This document shows, one piece after another, positions 31,996 through 39,585 of a stretch of DNA of 64,000 bases (its first letter is position 1; each line of letters starts with the position of its first letter). Below the pieces are notes generated by a model, which worked only from the letters and a program-made list of their open reading frames with translations, did no database searches and was not told the origin of the DNA. Position numbers and translations under genes: made by a program. Origin of the DNA: a bacterium 1xD42-67 (lineage in GTDB: Bacteria > Bacillota > Clostridia > Oscillospirales > Oscillospiraceae); contig RAYO01000005.1 in the NCBI GenBank assembly GCA_003612335.1, positions 1 to 64,000 of the forward strand, read 5' to 3'.

Positions 31996-32781
31996 TCACG
32001 TTTCCTCCAGGGCGAGCTGGAGCAGATATCCGTGGGTCCGGCGGGCGGTCCAGCTGTCGCTCCAGCCGCCGAGGCGCAGGCCGTCCTTCTCCGCCTGAGC
32101 CAGCTTCCCCAGGGCCGGGACAGCCTTGGTGCATTTGGCCTTCACCAGCTTGTGGCACAGCGCTTCCAGAACGTACTCGTCCTCCTTGGGGGAGAGAAAG
32201 GGGATCAGTTCCTCCGCGTAATAGTCGGGCATGACCGCGCAGACGCAGAAGCCCATATTGATATACCAGTCCTCCCGCAGGTCCTCCGCCTTCCAGAGCC
32301 TGATGAGCTCCTGAGCGGCCAGGTGGAAGCGCTCGGTCTCCTTCTCGGTCATGGGCTGACCGTCGTTGAGGTCGATGTCGTCCCAGAATTTGTTCTCATA
32401 ATTGGGGTCGCCGTCTTCGGTGTGATCCCGGATGATCCGGCGGTAATAGTCCGCGAACCGGGCCAAGGAAAAGAATTTAGGGGAGATATCGGTGGGGCCG
32501 TGGAGCATGTAGACCGTTCCCTTCAGCGGGCCGGTGTAGTAATAGCCCACCACGGCGGAGATGTGGTCCGTGTCCCAGAAAAAGACAGACTCTCCGCCGG
32601 GGAAGCCCCGGAAATTGTCCTCATAGAAGCCCTCGTATTCCATGGACTCCTCAAAGGACAGCAGCTTGGGGACGGCGCAGCCGACAGGGGCGGGCTGGGC
32701 CTCCAGCCAGCGGTCCAAGATCTCCCGGTCCTCCGGGGGGATGTCGATCCCGTGGGCCAGGAAGGGGTCAGAATAGGCCAT
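31996..32781 (-). CDS. Hypothetical protein
   Basis: This 261-aa soluble acidic protein is rich in aromatic residues (VFFWDTDHISAVVGYYYTGPL, PDYYAEELIPF). The start at 32781 has AAGGAGGG seven bases upstream; a 72-residue extension has no site and would cover the promoter region of the riboswitch. The last 70 residues contain an alpha-helical, HEAT-like stretch (LEALCHKLVKAKCTKAVPAL). A SUKH/SMI1-type immunity fold is conceivable but not supported by a clear motif. Confidence 0.6.
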   Translation of the reverse strand: MAYSDPFLAHGIDIPPEDREILDRWLEAQPAPVGCAVPKLLSFEESMEYEGFYEDNFRGFPGGESVFFWDTDHISAVVGYYYTGPLKGTVYMLHGPTDISPKFFSLARFADYYRRIIRDHTEDGDPNYENKFWDDIDLNDGQPMTEKETERFHLAAQELIRLWKAEDLREDWYINMGFCVCAVMPDYYAEELIPFLSPKEDEYVLEALCHKLVKAKCTKAVPALGKLAQAEKDGLRLGGWSDSWTARRTHGYLLQLALEET

Positions 32782-32861
32782 AGAGATCCCTCCTTCTGTC
32801 TGATCTGTGTATAACTTACCATATGGAGCCAAAAAATGCAACAGTTTTCCCTGAATCGCCA

Positions 32862-32890
32862 TTGACATCTCCGCGAGTTCATGGTAGGAT
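32862..32890 (+). promoter_or_regulatory. Promoter of riboswitch-controlled transporter
   Basis: TTGACA (32862-32867) and TAGGAT (32885-32890) are 17 bases apart, 70 bases before the lysine aptamer. Confidence 0.83.
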
Positions 32891-32960
32891 ATCCGTGAAA
32901 CAGACAAAGACACGTATCTGCCGGCAGGGGGCTCCTCTGGGGCGGAGCGGTCCAGATATA

Positions 32961-33119
32961 GGATAGAGGCGCGGCGCTCATGCGTACTGCGGGACAAGGC
33001 CAGGCAAGCTGTCCCGGGGGAGAGGGTGCGCCGCCGAAGGTCACACGGCTTGCCTGAGCCGCGGGACCTGGGGCGTGAGAGAAGATCTTACGGACTGTCA
33101 CGAAAGTGGAGCGCTATCC
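32961..33119 (+). ncRNA. Lysine riboswitch aptamer (L box)
   Basis: Conserved L-box blocks appear in order: AGAGGCGCGGCGCTCA after the first strand of P1, GGGGGAGAGGGTGCGCCGCC then GAAGG, ACCTGGGGCGTGAG, ATCTTACGGACTGTCA, and GTGGAGCGCTATCC. P1 closes by GGATAG (32961-32966) with CTATCC (33114-33119). These are the core nucleotides of the five-helix lysine aptamer. The downstream gene is an NhaC-family transporter, a known class of lysine riboswitch target. Confidence 0.9.
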
Positions 33120-33155
33120 AGAGGTCCCCGGCCAAGGGCTGGGGGCGTCCGGTCT

Positions 33156-33195
33156 TGCCGTGGAGCGCGTTCTGCGCACCACGGCATCTATTTTT
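33156..33195 (+). terminator. Lysine riboswitch terminator
   Basis: TGCCGTGG (33156-33163) pairs with CCACGGCA (33179-33186), with an inner GCGC pair; TCTATTTTT follows. GTGGAGCGC occurs both in the 3' strand of aptamer P1 (33106-33114) and in the 5' arm of this hairpin. The 3' arm can therefore pair with either: an antiterminator when lysine is absent, a terminator when lysine holds P1 closed. Confidence 0.83.
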
Positions 33196-33241
33196 GCGCA
33201 GACGGGGGCGTGTGTCCCCCAAAAATCAGGAGGGAAAACGT

Positions 33242-34993
33242 ATGAGAAAGAGAAGATCCGCCGGCCTGCGGACCGTCATCCTGGCGATGATGCTCCTGGC
33301 CATGGTCTGCACCGCCTTCGCGGCGGGGGGAGACCCCACCGAGCTGACCGGCACCAAGTACATCGAGTGCCCCGACTGCGGGACGATGGGCGTGGTCCTG
33401 TCTGACGAGGGACAGGCTGTCCCCTGCGGGACCTGCGCAGACAGCGGCTATGTGGGCTATATCCAGTCGCCCAGCGGCTTTTTCAACAGCCCCATGTCTC
33501 TGCTGCCCCCAGTCATCGCCATCGCCCTGGCCCTGATCACCAAGGAGGTCTATTCCTCTCTGTTCATCGGGATCCTGGTGGGCGGCCTGCTCTATTCCAA
33601 CTTCTCCTTCGAGGGGACCGTCCTCCACGCCTTCAGCGACGGGATCGTGGCCTCTCTGTCCGACGGCTATAATGTGGGCATCCTGATCTTCCTGGTGATC
33701 CTGGGCGTGATGGTCTGCCTGATGAACAAGGCGGGGGGCTCCGCCGCCTTCGGCCGCTGGGCCAAGAAGAACATCAAGTCCCGGGCGGGGGTCCAGCTGG
33801 CCACCATCGTGCTGGGCTGCCTGATCTTCATCGACGACTATTTCAACTGCCTCACGGTGGGCTCGGTCATGCGCCCCGTCACCGACAAGCAGAACGTCTC
33901 CCGGGCCAAGCTGGCCTACCTGATCGACGCCACCGCCGCCCCCATCTGCATCATCGCCCCGATCTCCTCCTGGGCCGCCGCCGTGGCCTCCTTCGCCGAG
34001 GACGGCCAGGGCCTGAATCTGTTCATCAAGGCCATCCCCTACAACTTCTACGCCCTGCTCACCGTGGTGATGATGGTGGGCATGGTGATGATGAAGGCGG
34101 AGTTCGGCCCCATGGCCAGGTTCGAGAAGAACGCCCTGGAGAAGGGGGATCTCTTCTCCGGCTCCAACCCCTACGCCATGCTGGATGAGGAGAACGACGA
34201 GTCCAAGGGCATCGTCCTGGACCTGGTGCTGCCCATCCTGGTGCTGGTGGTCGCCTGCGTCATCGGTATGATCTACTCCGGCGGCTTCTTCTCCGGCGAG
34301 AACTTCGTGGACGCCTTCTCCAACTCCGACGCCTCTGTGGGCCTGATGCTGGGCTCCGCCTTCGGCCTGCTCTTCGCCTTCGTCTACTACTTCGTCCGCC
34401 GGTCCATGTCCTTCAAGGAGATGATGGGCTGCATCCCCGAGGGCTTCAAGGCCATGGTGCCCGCCATCCTGATCCTCACCTTCGCCTGGTCCCTCAAGGG
34501 CATGACTGATTCCCTGGGCGCCAAGTATTTCGTCCGCGACCTGGTGCGCTCCGCCTCCGGGATCCAGATGCTGCTGCCCGTCATCGTCTTCGTGGTGGGC
34601 TGCCTGCTGGCCTTCGCCACCGGCACCTCCTGGGGCACCTTCGGCATCCTGATCCCCATCGTCCAGAACGTGTTCACCGACACGCCCGATGCCCCCCTGG
34701 TCATCATCTGCGTCTCTGCCTGCATGGCCGGCGCCGTCTGCGGCGACCACTGCTCTCCCATCTCTGACACCACCATCATGGCCTCTGCCGGCGCCCAGTG
34801 CGACCACGTGAACCACGTGTCCACTCAGCTGCCCTATGCCATCTCCTGCGCGGTGATCGCCGGTATCACGTATCTGGCCGCCGGCATCCTGGTGACCGTG
34901 GGCGCGCCTGGGATCGTCTCCCTGCCCATCGGCGTCGTGCTGATGCTGGGCTTCCTCTTCGCGGTGAAGAGCCGCAGAGTGGATGCCGCCTGA
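33242..34993 (+). CDS. NhaC-family transporter, probable lysine importer
   Basis: This 583-aa membrane protein is of the NhaC antiporter superfamily. Residues 1-27 look like a signal peptide or first helix (RTVILAMMLLAMVCTAFAAGG). Residues 36-66 carry CPDCGTMGVV and CGTCADSGYVG, a DnaJ-like pair of CxxC motifs, on what should be the outside. At least ten membrane segments follow, with FIDDYFNCLTVGSVMRPV and the GDHCSPISDTTIMAS signature of NhaC proteins. AGGAGGG precedes ATG 33242. The lysine riboswitch upstream indicates the substrate is lysine rather than sodium/proton exchange alone (inference). Confidence 0.88.
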   Translation: MRKRRSAGLRTVILAMMLLAMVCTAFAAGGDPTELTGTKYIECPDCGTMGVVLSDEGQAVPCGTCADSGYVGYIQSPSGFFNSPMSLLPPVIAIALALITKEVYSSLFIGILVGGLLYSNFSFEGTVLHAFSDGIVASLSDGYNVGILIFLVILGVMVCLMNKAGGSAAFGRWAKKNIKSRAGVQLATIVLGCLIFIDDYFNCLTVGSVMRPVTDKQNVSRAKLAYLIDATAAPICIIAPISSWAAAVASFAEDGQGLNLFIKAIPYNFYALLTVVMMVGMVMMKAEFGPMARFEKNALEKGDLFSGSNPYAMLDEENDESKGIVLDLVLPILVLVVACVIGMIYSGGFFSGENFVDAFSNSDASVGLMLGSAFGLLFAFVYYFVRRSMSFKEMMGCIPEGFKAMVPAILILTFAWSLKGMTDSLGAKYFVRDLVRSASGIQMLLPVIVFVVGCLLAFATGTSWGTFGILIPIVQNVFTDTPDAPLVIICVSACMAGAVCGDHCSPISDTTIMASAGAQCDHVNHVSTQLPYAISCAVIAGITYLAAGILVTVGAPGIVSLPIGVVLMLGFLFAVKSRRVDAA

Positions 34994-35008
34994 ATATGGA
35001 TCCAAAGC

Positions 35009-35038
35009 GAGAGGCCGCCCCGGCTGGGGCGGCCTCTC
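35009..35038. terminator. Bidirectional terminator
   Basis: A perfect 13-bp stem (35009-35021 with 35026-35038, loop GGCT) lies between the transporter and the convergent 120-aa gene. Confidence 0.85.
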
Positions 35039-35039
35039 T

Positions 35040-35402
35040 TCATCTCTGGGGCCTCACATATCCGATCGCTGTCTCCGGAGCGTGGGCGGCGATGTGGTCC
35101 AGGGCCGCCTGGCCCGAGGGCTTATCCGGCATATGGGCCCGGCGCTGCCGGCCGTCGGCGCAGTCCATGACCAGGTAGAACTGGTCGAAATTGGCGGTGG
35201 CGCAGCACATCCGGGCGTTGACCTCCTCCTGCCGCAGCCAGGCCCGGAGGATCTGGCTGTAGGGCAGGTAAGAGGTCCCGAGGAGCTTTTGGAAGAACAG
35301 ACAGCGTTCCCCCAGGGAGATCTTGCCGATGCTCCGGGCTCGGGCGAAGTCTTGGCTCACGTCGCCCTCAGAGAGGGCGGCGCCGGGGATCTCTGATCTC
35401 AT
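35040..35402 (-). CDS. Hypothetical protein
   Basis: This 120-aa soluble protein has a core that reads LGERCLFFQKLLGTSYLPYSQI then AWLRQEEVN and FDQFYLVMDCADG. It looks like a small PH-like or regulatory beta domain, but I do not recognise the family. The start at 35402 fits AAGGAGA; an ATG ten codons earlier is in contact with the site. It begins 16 bases after the LysR gene stop on the same strand, so they are probably co-transcribed. Confidence 0.62.
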   Translation of the reverse strand: MRSEIPGAALSEGDVSQDFARARSIGKISLGERCLFFQKLLGTSYLPYSQILRAWLRQEEVNARMCCATANFDQFYLVMDCADGRQRRAHMPDKPSGQAALDHIAAHAPETAIGYVRPQR

Positions 35403-35418
35403 AGCGGACATCTCCTTT

Positions 35419-36390
35419 TCAGCGGTGGTCACCTGCCGGGGCGGGGGGAGACTGCGGCCTGCCGCACCGGGCGGCGGTGTAATGCTGGATGGTCATGTCG
35501 ATGAAGGCCCGGGCGACGGGGGAGAGGTAGCTCTTTTTCTTGTAGACCACGCACAGAGGGTGGATCAGGTCGTCGGAGCCCAGGTCGAAGAAGGCCAGCT
35601 CCTGGGGGTTCGGCGCGCTGGAGACCCCCGTCTCGTTGAGGAAGCAGAACCCGTAGTTCTGGGCGGTGAGGTTCAGGATCGTGGTGGCACTGGTGGTGTA
35701 GACCAGGTCCCGGAGGGCGATCTGGTGTTTGTCCAAAAAATTGGTCACCCGCTTGGCCAAGGTGAGCTCGGGGCGCAGGAGGAGCATCCGCACCCCCTCC
35801 AGGAGATGGAGGTCGAGGGGCTGGCCGGCGGCCTGCTGCGCCAGGAACTGCTGGGTGACCGGGTCCCTCCGGTTGCCCACCAGGAGGATCTTTTCGTAGA
35901 AGATGACCTCGTCGGTCACGTAGTCCGGGGTGTCCAGGGTGGTGTTCATGATAACGAGGTCCACCTTGTCGTCGGCGATCAGGCGGTACATCTCGCTGGT
36001 GCGCACCTCGAAGAGGTCCAGCCTGACCTGGGGGTATTTTTGGGAGAAGGCGGGCAGGATGTCGGGCAGGAGGACGCTGGCCCGCCAGTTGCTGAAGCCC
36101 ATGCGGAGGGTCTGGGCGCGGTCGGTGCTGATGGCGTCGAAGTCCATGAGCAGCTTCTGGTAGAGCTGGCGGCAGCTGTCCAGATAACTGGCGTATACCT
36201 CCCCGGCGGGGGTCAGGGCCAGGGGGGACCGCTCCCGGTCCAGCAGCTGGACCCCAAAGCTCTCCTCCAGACGGATGATGTGCTGGCTCAGGTAGGGCTG
36301 GGAGATATACAGCTTCTCTGCCGCCTTGGAGATGCTCCGCTCGGCGGCGACGGTGAGGAAGTATTCCGGATTCTTGTTGACCTTGATCAT
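35419..36390 (-). CDS. LysR-family transcriptional regulator
   Basis: This is a 323-aa regulator. The N-terminal winged helix-turn-helix is clear (ISKAAEKLYISQPYLSQHIIRLEESFGVQLLDR, residues about 20-52), followed by the periplasmic-binding-like effector domain (RMGFSNWRAS near 115). It is divergent from a four-gene operon of hydroxy-acid/keto-acid enzymes, and a palindrome between them is well placed for LysR activation. The expected effector is a substrate or intermediate of that operon. GGAGGG precedes ATG 36390. Confidence 0.92.
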   Translation of the reverse strand: MIKVNKNPEYFLTVAAERSISKAAEKLYISQPYLSQHIIRLEESFGVQLLDRERSPLALTPAGEVYASYLDSCRQLYQKLLMDFDAISTDRAQTLRMGFSNWRASVLLPDILPAFSQKYPQVRLDLFEVRTSEMYRLIADDKVDLVIMNTTLDTPDYVTDEVIFYEKILLVGNRRDPVTQQFLAQQAAGQPLDLHLLEGVRMLLLRPELTLAKRVTNFLDKHQIALRDLVYTTSATTILNLTAQNYGFCFLNETGVSSAPNPQELAFFDLGSDDLIHPLCVVYKKKSYLSPVARAFIDMTIQHYTAARCGRPQSPPAPAGDHR

Positions 36391-36410
36391 AGGCGGTCCC
36401 TCCCCCTCCC

Positions 36411-36439
36411 ATTATAAGGCGGCCGCCTCCAAAAGTAAA
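36411..36439 (-). promoter_or_regulatory. LysR gene promoter
   Basis: TTTACT (36434-36439) and TATAAT (36411-36416) on the minus strand are 17 bases apart. The -35 lies 5 bases from the palindrome at 36445, so the regulator could repress itself. Confidence 0.8.
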
Positions 36440-36444
36440 GGGCG

Positions 36445-36466
36445 GATATAGCAGAACTGCTATATC
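36445..36466. promoter_or_regulatory. LysR operator palindrome
   Basis: Perfect 10-base arms (GATATAGCAG and CTGCTATATC) are separated by two bases and contain the T-N11-A LysR motif. The centre is about 66 bases before the predicted start of the catabolic operon transcript, the normal activation site for LysR proteins. Confidence 0.8.
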
Positions 36467-36485
36467 TTTATCCTGTTTTCGGTCT

Positions 36486-36515
36486 TTGACACAGAGGGCG
36501 GCAAAATGGTATCCT
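36486..36515 (+). promoter_or_regulatory. Catabolic operon promoter
   Basis: TTGACA (36486-36491) and TATCCT (36510-36515) have an 18-base spacer. The weak -10 is consistent with need for an activator. Confidence 0.7.
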
Positions 36516-36562
36516 TGTCCCAGCAGAGCGCTGCAAAACTTGAGAGCAAGGTGGGACCGAGG

Positions 36563-37594
36563 ATGAGGATCTTTTCCCCTGATGTGCTTCGAGCATATTG
36601 TAAAAATGTTTTGACCGCCTCCGGTGTGGAGGAGGGCTGCGCCCAGGCGGTGGCGGATGTACTGATCGACGCGGACCTCACCGGCGTCAGCACCCACGGG
36701 GTGAGCCGGATGTCCATCTATATGCAGCGGATGGAGGCGGGCCTGGTGGCCCGGAGCAGCGAGATCAGGATCCTGGAGGAGGGGCCCTCCACTGTGGCGA
36801 TCGACGCCGGGAACACCCTGGGGGCCCCCAGCGCCAAGTTCGCCATGGAGACCTGTATCCGCAAGGCGAGGGAGACTGGGTGCTGCTTCGCCACAGTGAG
36901 GAATTCCAACCACTTCGGCGCCACCGCCTTCTACACCAAGCTGGCGGCGGAGCAGGGGATGATCGGCTTTGCCTGCACCAACCTCACCGGCAAGATCGCC
37001 CCCTTCGGCAGCTGCGAGCCCTTTATGGGGACGGATCCGATCTCGGTGGCCGTCCCCTCTGACGGCAAGCCGGTGGTGCTGGACATGACCCCCAGCGTGG
37101 TGGCCCTGGGCAAGCTGATCCTGGCCCAGAAGCTGGGGGAGAGCATCCCCCTGGGCTGGGCTTTGGACCGGGAGGGCCGCCCCACCACCGACCCGGCGGA
37201 GGGGCGGAAGGGATCCCTGATCCCCATCGGCGGGCCCAAGGGGAGCGGCATGGCGATCATGGTGGAGATCCTCAGCGGGGTCCTCAGCGGGGCGGGGTAC
37301 GGCCCCCACCTCCACGACCTGTATGAGTTCGACGCCCCCCAGGGGGTGGGCCACTTCATGGGGGCCATCGACATCTCCCGCTTCCTGCCCCTGGCGGAGT
37401 TCAAGACCGCCGTATCCCGCATGTCCGCTGAGATCAAGGGCCTGCGCAAGGCAGAGGGCTTTACAGAGATCCTCATGCCCGGCGAGCTGGAGCTGGACCG
37501 GGCGGAGGTGAACCGGGAGAAGGGGATCGGCCTGTCCGATCCGGTGTATGAGGAGCTGCTGGAGCTGGGCCGGCCCTACGGCCTGTCTCTGTGA
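36563..37594 (+). CDS. Ldh2/malate-lactate dehydrogenase family oxidoreductase
   Basis: This 343-aa NAD(P)-dependent dehydrogenase is of the YlbC/DpkA/AllD type (Ldh_2 family). Landmarks are DADLTGVSTHGVSRM near residue 48, VRNSNHFGATAFYT near 112 (catalytic His region), TNLTGKIAPFGSCEPFMGTDP and PIGGPKGSGMAIMVEIL. The family oxidises 2-hydroxy acids such as malate, lactate, ureidoglycolate or sugar-derived acids. The start at 36563 follows AAGGTGG. It is the first gene of the LysR-controlled operon. Confidence 0.88.
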   Translation: MRIFSPDVLRAYCKNVLTASGVEEGCAQAVADVLIDADLTGVSTHGVSRMSIYMQRMEAGLVARSSEIRILEEGPSTVAIDAGNTLGAPSAKFAMETCIRKARETGCCFATVRNSNHFGATAFYTKLAAEQGMIGFACTNLTGKIAPFGSCEPFMGTDPISVAVPSDGKPVVLDMTPSVVALGKLILAQKLGESIPLGWALDREGRPTTDPAEGRKGSLIPIGGPKGSGMAIMVEILSGVLSGAGYGPHLHDLYEFDAPQGVGHFMGAIDISRFLPLAEFKTAVSRMSAEIKGLRKAEGFTEILMPGELELDRAEVNREKGIGLSDPVYEELLELGRPYGLSL

Positions 37595-37614
37595 AGGATG
37601 AGGAGGGATATGAG

Positions 37615-38550
37615 ATGGCAAAGATCCTTGTGACCGAGACGGTCCATCCCGTGGGGCCGGAGCTCCTGGAGGCAGCGGGCCACCAGGTGGTCTATGCCGG
37701 CCGGGACATGGATACGGTCCGCCGGGAGATCGTGGACGCCGACGCGGTCTTCGTGCGGATCCTCGACCTGCCGGGGGAGCTGCTGTCCGCTGGGAAGCAG
37801 CTGAAGATCGTCAGCAAGCACGGCGTGGGCTACGACAACATCGACCTGGACTACTGCAGACAGGCGGGGATCCCGGTGACCACCGCGCCCAACGCCAACA
37901 GCCTGTCAGTGGCGGAGCACGCCTTTGCCCTGATGATGGCCCTGGCCAAGAACATCGTCCCTGTGTCCAAGGCGTACCGGGAGACCGGCTTCTCCGCGAA
38001 GAACTACGCCCCGGGGACAGAGCTCACCGGGAAGGTCCTGGGCCTGATCGGAGTTGGCCGGATCGGCGGGCACTTTGCCCAGATGTGCGGTCGTGGCTTC
38101 GGCATGGAGGTGCTGGCCTTCGACCCCTACGCCAAGGGCGTCCCCGAGGGCGTCACCTTGACGGAGGACCTGGACGAGGTGGTCCGCCGGGCGGACGTGC
38201 TCTCCCTCCACTGCGCCCTCACCGAGGAGACCAGGAAGCTGATCGACGCCCGGCGGCTGGCCCTGATGAAGCCCACCGCCATCCTGATCAACTGCGCCCG
38301 GGGGCCCATGGTGGACGAGGAGGCCCTGATCGGGGCGCTGGAGCGGGGAGAACTGGCCGCCGCCGGACTGGACGTCACTGACCCGGAGCCCCTCGCCCCC
38401 GACAGTCCCCTGTTCCGAATGGACAACGTGATCGTGACACCTCATTATGCCCCCACCACCCTGGAGGCATCCATCCGAGTATCCAAGATCGGATGTGAGA
38501 ATATCTTGGCCGTCCTCTCCGGACAGGAGCCGGTAGGGCGTATCGTCTGA
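37615..38550 (+). CDS. D-2-hydroxyacid dehydrogenase (SerA-like)
   Basis: This 311-aa NAD-dependent dehydrogenase has the nucleotide fold VLGLIGVGRIGGHFAQ near residue 141. The catalytic triad is in place: Arg in NCARGPMVDEEAL near 226, Glu in DVTDPEPLAPDSPLF near 254 and His in VTPHYAPTTLEAS near 275. HGVGYDNID precedes the fold. There is no ACT regulatory domain, so it is not a full 3-phosphoglycerate dehydrogenase. GAGGAGGG precedes ATG 37615, 20 bases after the previous gene. Together with the first gene it could epimerise a 2-hydroxy acid through the keto acid (inference). Confidence 0.88.
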   Translation: MAKILVTETVHPVGPELLEAAGHQVVYAGRDMDTVRREIVDADAVFVRILDLPGELLSAGKQLKIVSKHGVGYDNIDLDYCRQAGIPVTTAPNANSLSVAEHAFALMMALAKNIVPVSKAYRETGFSAKNYAPGTELTGKVLGLIGVGRIGGHFAQMCGRGFGMEVLAFDPYAKGVPEGVTLTEDLDEVVRRADVLSLHCALTEETRKLIDARRLALMKPTAILINCARGPMVDEEALIGALERGELAAAGLDVTDPEPLAPDSPLFRMDNVIVTPHYAPTTLEASIRVSKIGCENILAVLSGQEPVGRIV

Positions 38551-38592
38551 CTGCCAGAGCACAAAAACAGATCGTGATAGGAGGAGATCCAT

Positions 38593-39519
38593 ATGCGTCT
38601 CACTACCATCCAGCACAGCGGTGCTGAGATCGCCGGTATCGTCACCCCCAAGGGCGTGTTCCCCGTCGCCGCCCTCAACGCGGCCAAGGGCACGGCCTGG
38701 AAGACCGACATGATGTCCCTGATCCAGGCCGGGGAGATCCCTGCCATGACCGACTGGTACAATACCGGCGGAAAAGAGGAGCTGGAGGGCATGGCCGGTC
38801 TGATCCCCCGGGAGGAGGTGGTCTGCGCCCCCCTGTATCGGGATCCCAAGCGGATCTTCGGCATCGGGCTGAACTATGTGGACCACGCCGGGGACATCGG
38901 CGCCGCCGCTCCCACCGGCTTCCCCGGCAGCTTCTTCAAGATGGCCGATACCCTGATCGGTCCCAACGACGAGATCCACCTGCCCAAGCTGAAGGAGGCC
39001 CAAAAGACCACCGCCGAGGCGGAGCTGGGCATCATCATGGGGAGGGACTGCCGGGACGTGTCTGAGGAGGACTGGCAGAGCGCCATCGTGGGCTACACCA
39101 CCATCCTGGACATGACCGAGGAGTCCATCCTCAAGGGCAACGATTTCGTCAGCGGCAACCCCCGCTACCTCACCATCGTGAAGAATTTCCCCACCTTCTT
39201 CTCCTTCGGCCCCGAGCTGGTCACCCCCGATGAGGTGCCCGACGTGCTGGCGCTGGAGGTCCAGTCGGTCTGCAACGGCCAGGTGTACGCCAGGAACGTG
39301 GTGGCCAACATGACCCACCGTCCCGCCCGGCTGGTCTCCCTCCACAGCAGCATCCAGGGCTGGTATGCCGGGGACATCCTGTCCACCGGCACCCCCCGGG
39401 CCTTCCACATCCAGGACGGCGACCTGGCCGAGTGCCGGATCGTCGGCCCCGACGGCTTCGAGATGGCCCCCCTGGTCAACCCGGTCGTGGATCTGAAAAA
39501 GCATCCTGAGAAAGAGTGA
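38593..39519 (+). CDS. Fumarylacetoacetate hydrolase family enzyme
   Basis: This 308-aa FAH-superfamily hydrolase or decarboxylase has RIFGIGLNYVDHAGDIG near residue 96, metal-binding acidic residues in EAELGIIMGRD near 138 and TTILDMTEESI near 176, and the C-terminal GDILSTGTPRAF. The family cleaves or dehydrates keto acids, for example 2-keto-3-deoxy sugar acids or acylpyruvates. It is the third gene of the operon and likely acts on the keto acid made by the two dehydrogenases (inference). Confidence 0.87.
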   Translation: MRLTTIQHSGAEIAGIVTPKGVFPVAALNAAKGTAWKTDMMSLIQAGEIPAMTDWYNTGGKEELEGMAGLIPREEVVCAPLYRDPKRIFGIGLNYVDHAGDIGAAAPTGFPGSFFKMADTLIGPNDEIHLPKLKEAQKTTAEAELGIIMGRDCRDVSEEDWQSAIVGYTTILDMTEESILKGNDFVSGNPRYLTIVKNFPTFFSFGPELVTPDEVPDVLALEVQSVCNGQVYARNVVANMTHRPARLVSLHSSIQGWYAGDILSTGTPRAFHIQDGDLAECRIVGPDGFEMAPLVNPVVDLKKHPEKE

Positions 39520-39585
39520 CCACCTAGAGTTGGGCCGCCGAAGGCGGCGGCCCCTGTATAACGATAAAGATTGGAGAGATCGATC

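Noticed and set aside
35429-37621. 730-aa open reading frame on the minus strand covering the LysR/Ldh2 region
   Set aside because: It overlaps two genes with clear domains and crosses their divergent promoters; it has no recognisable motif.
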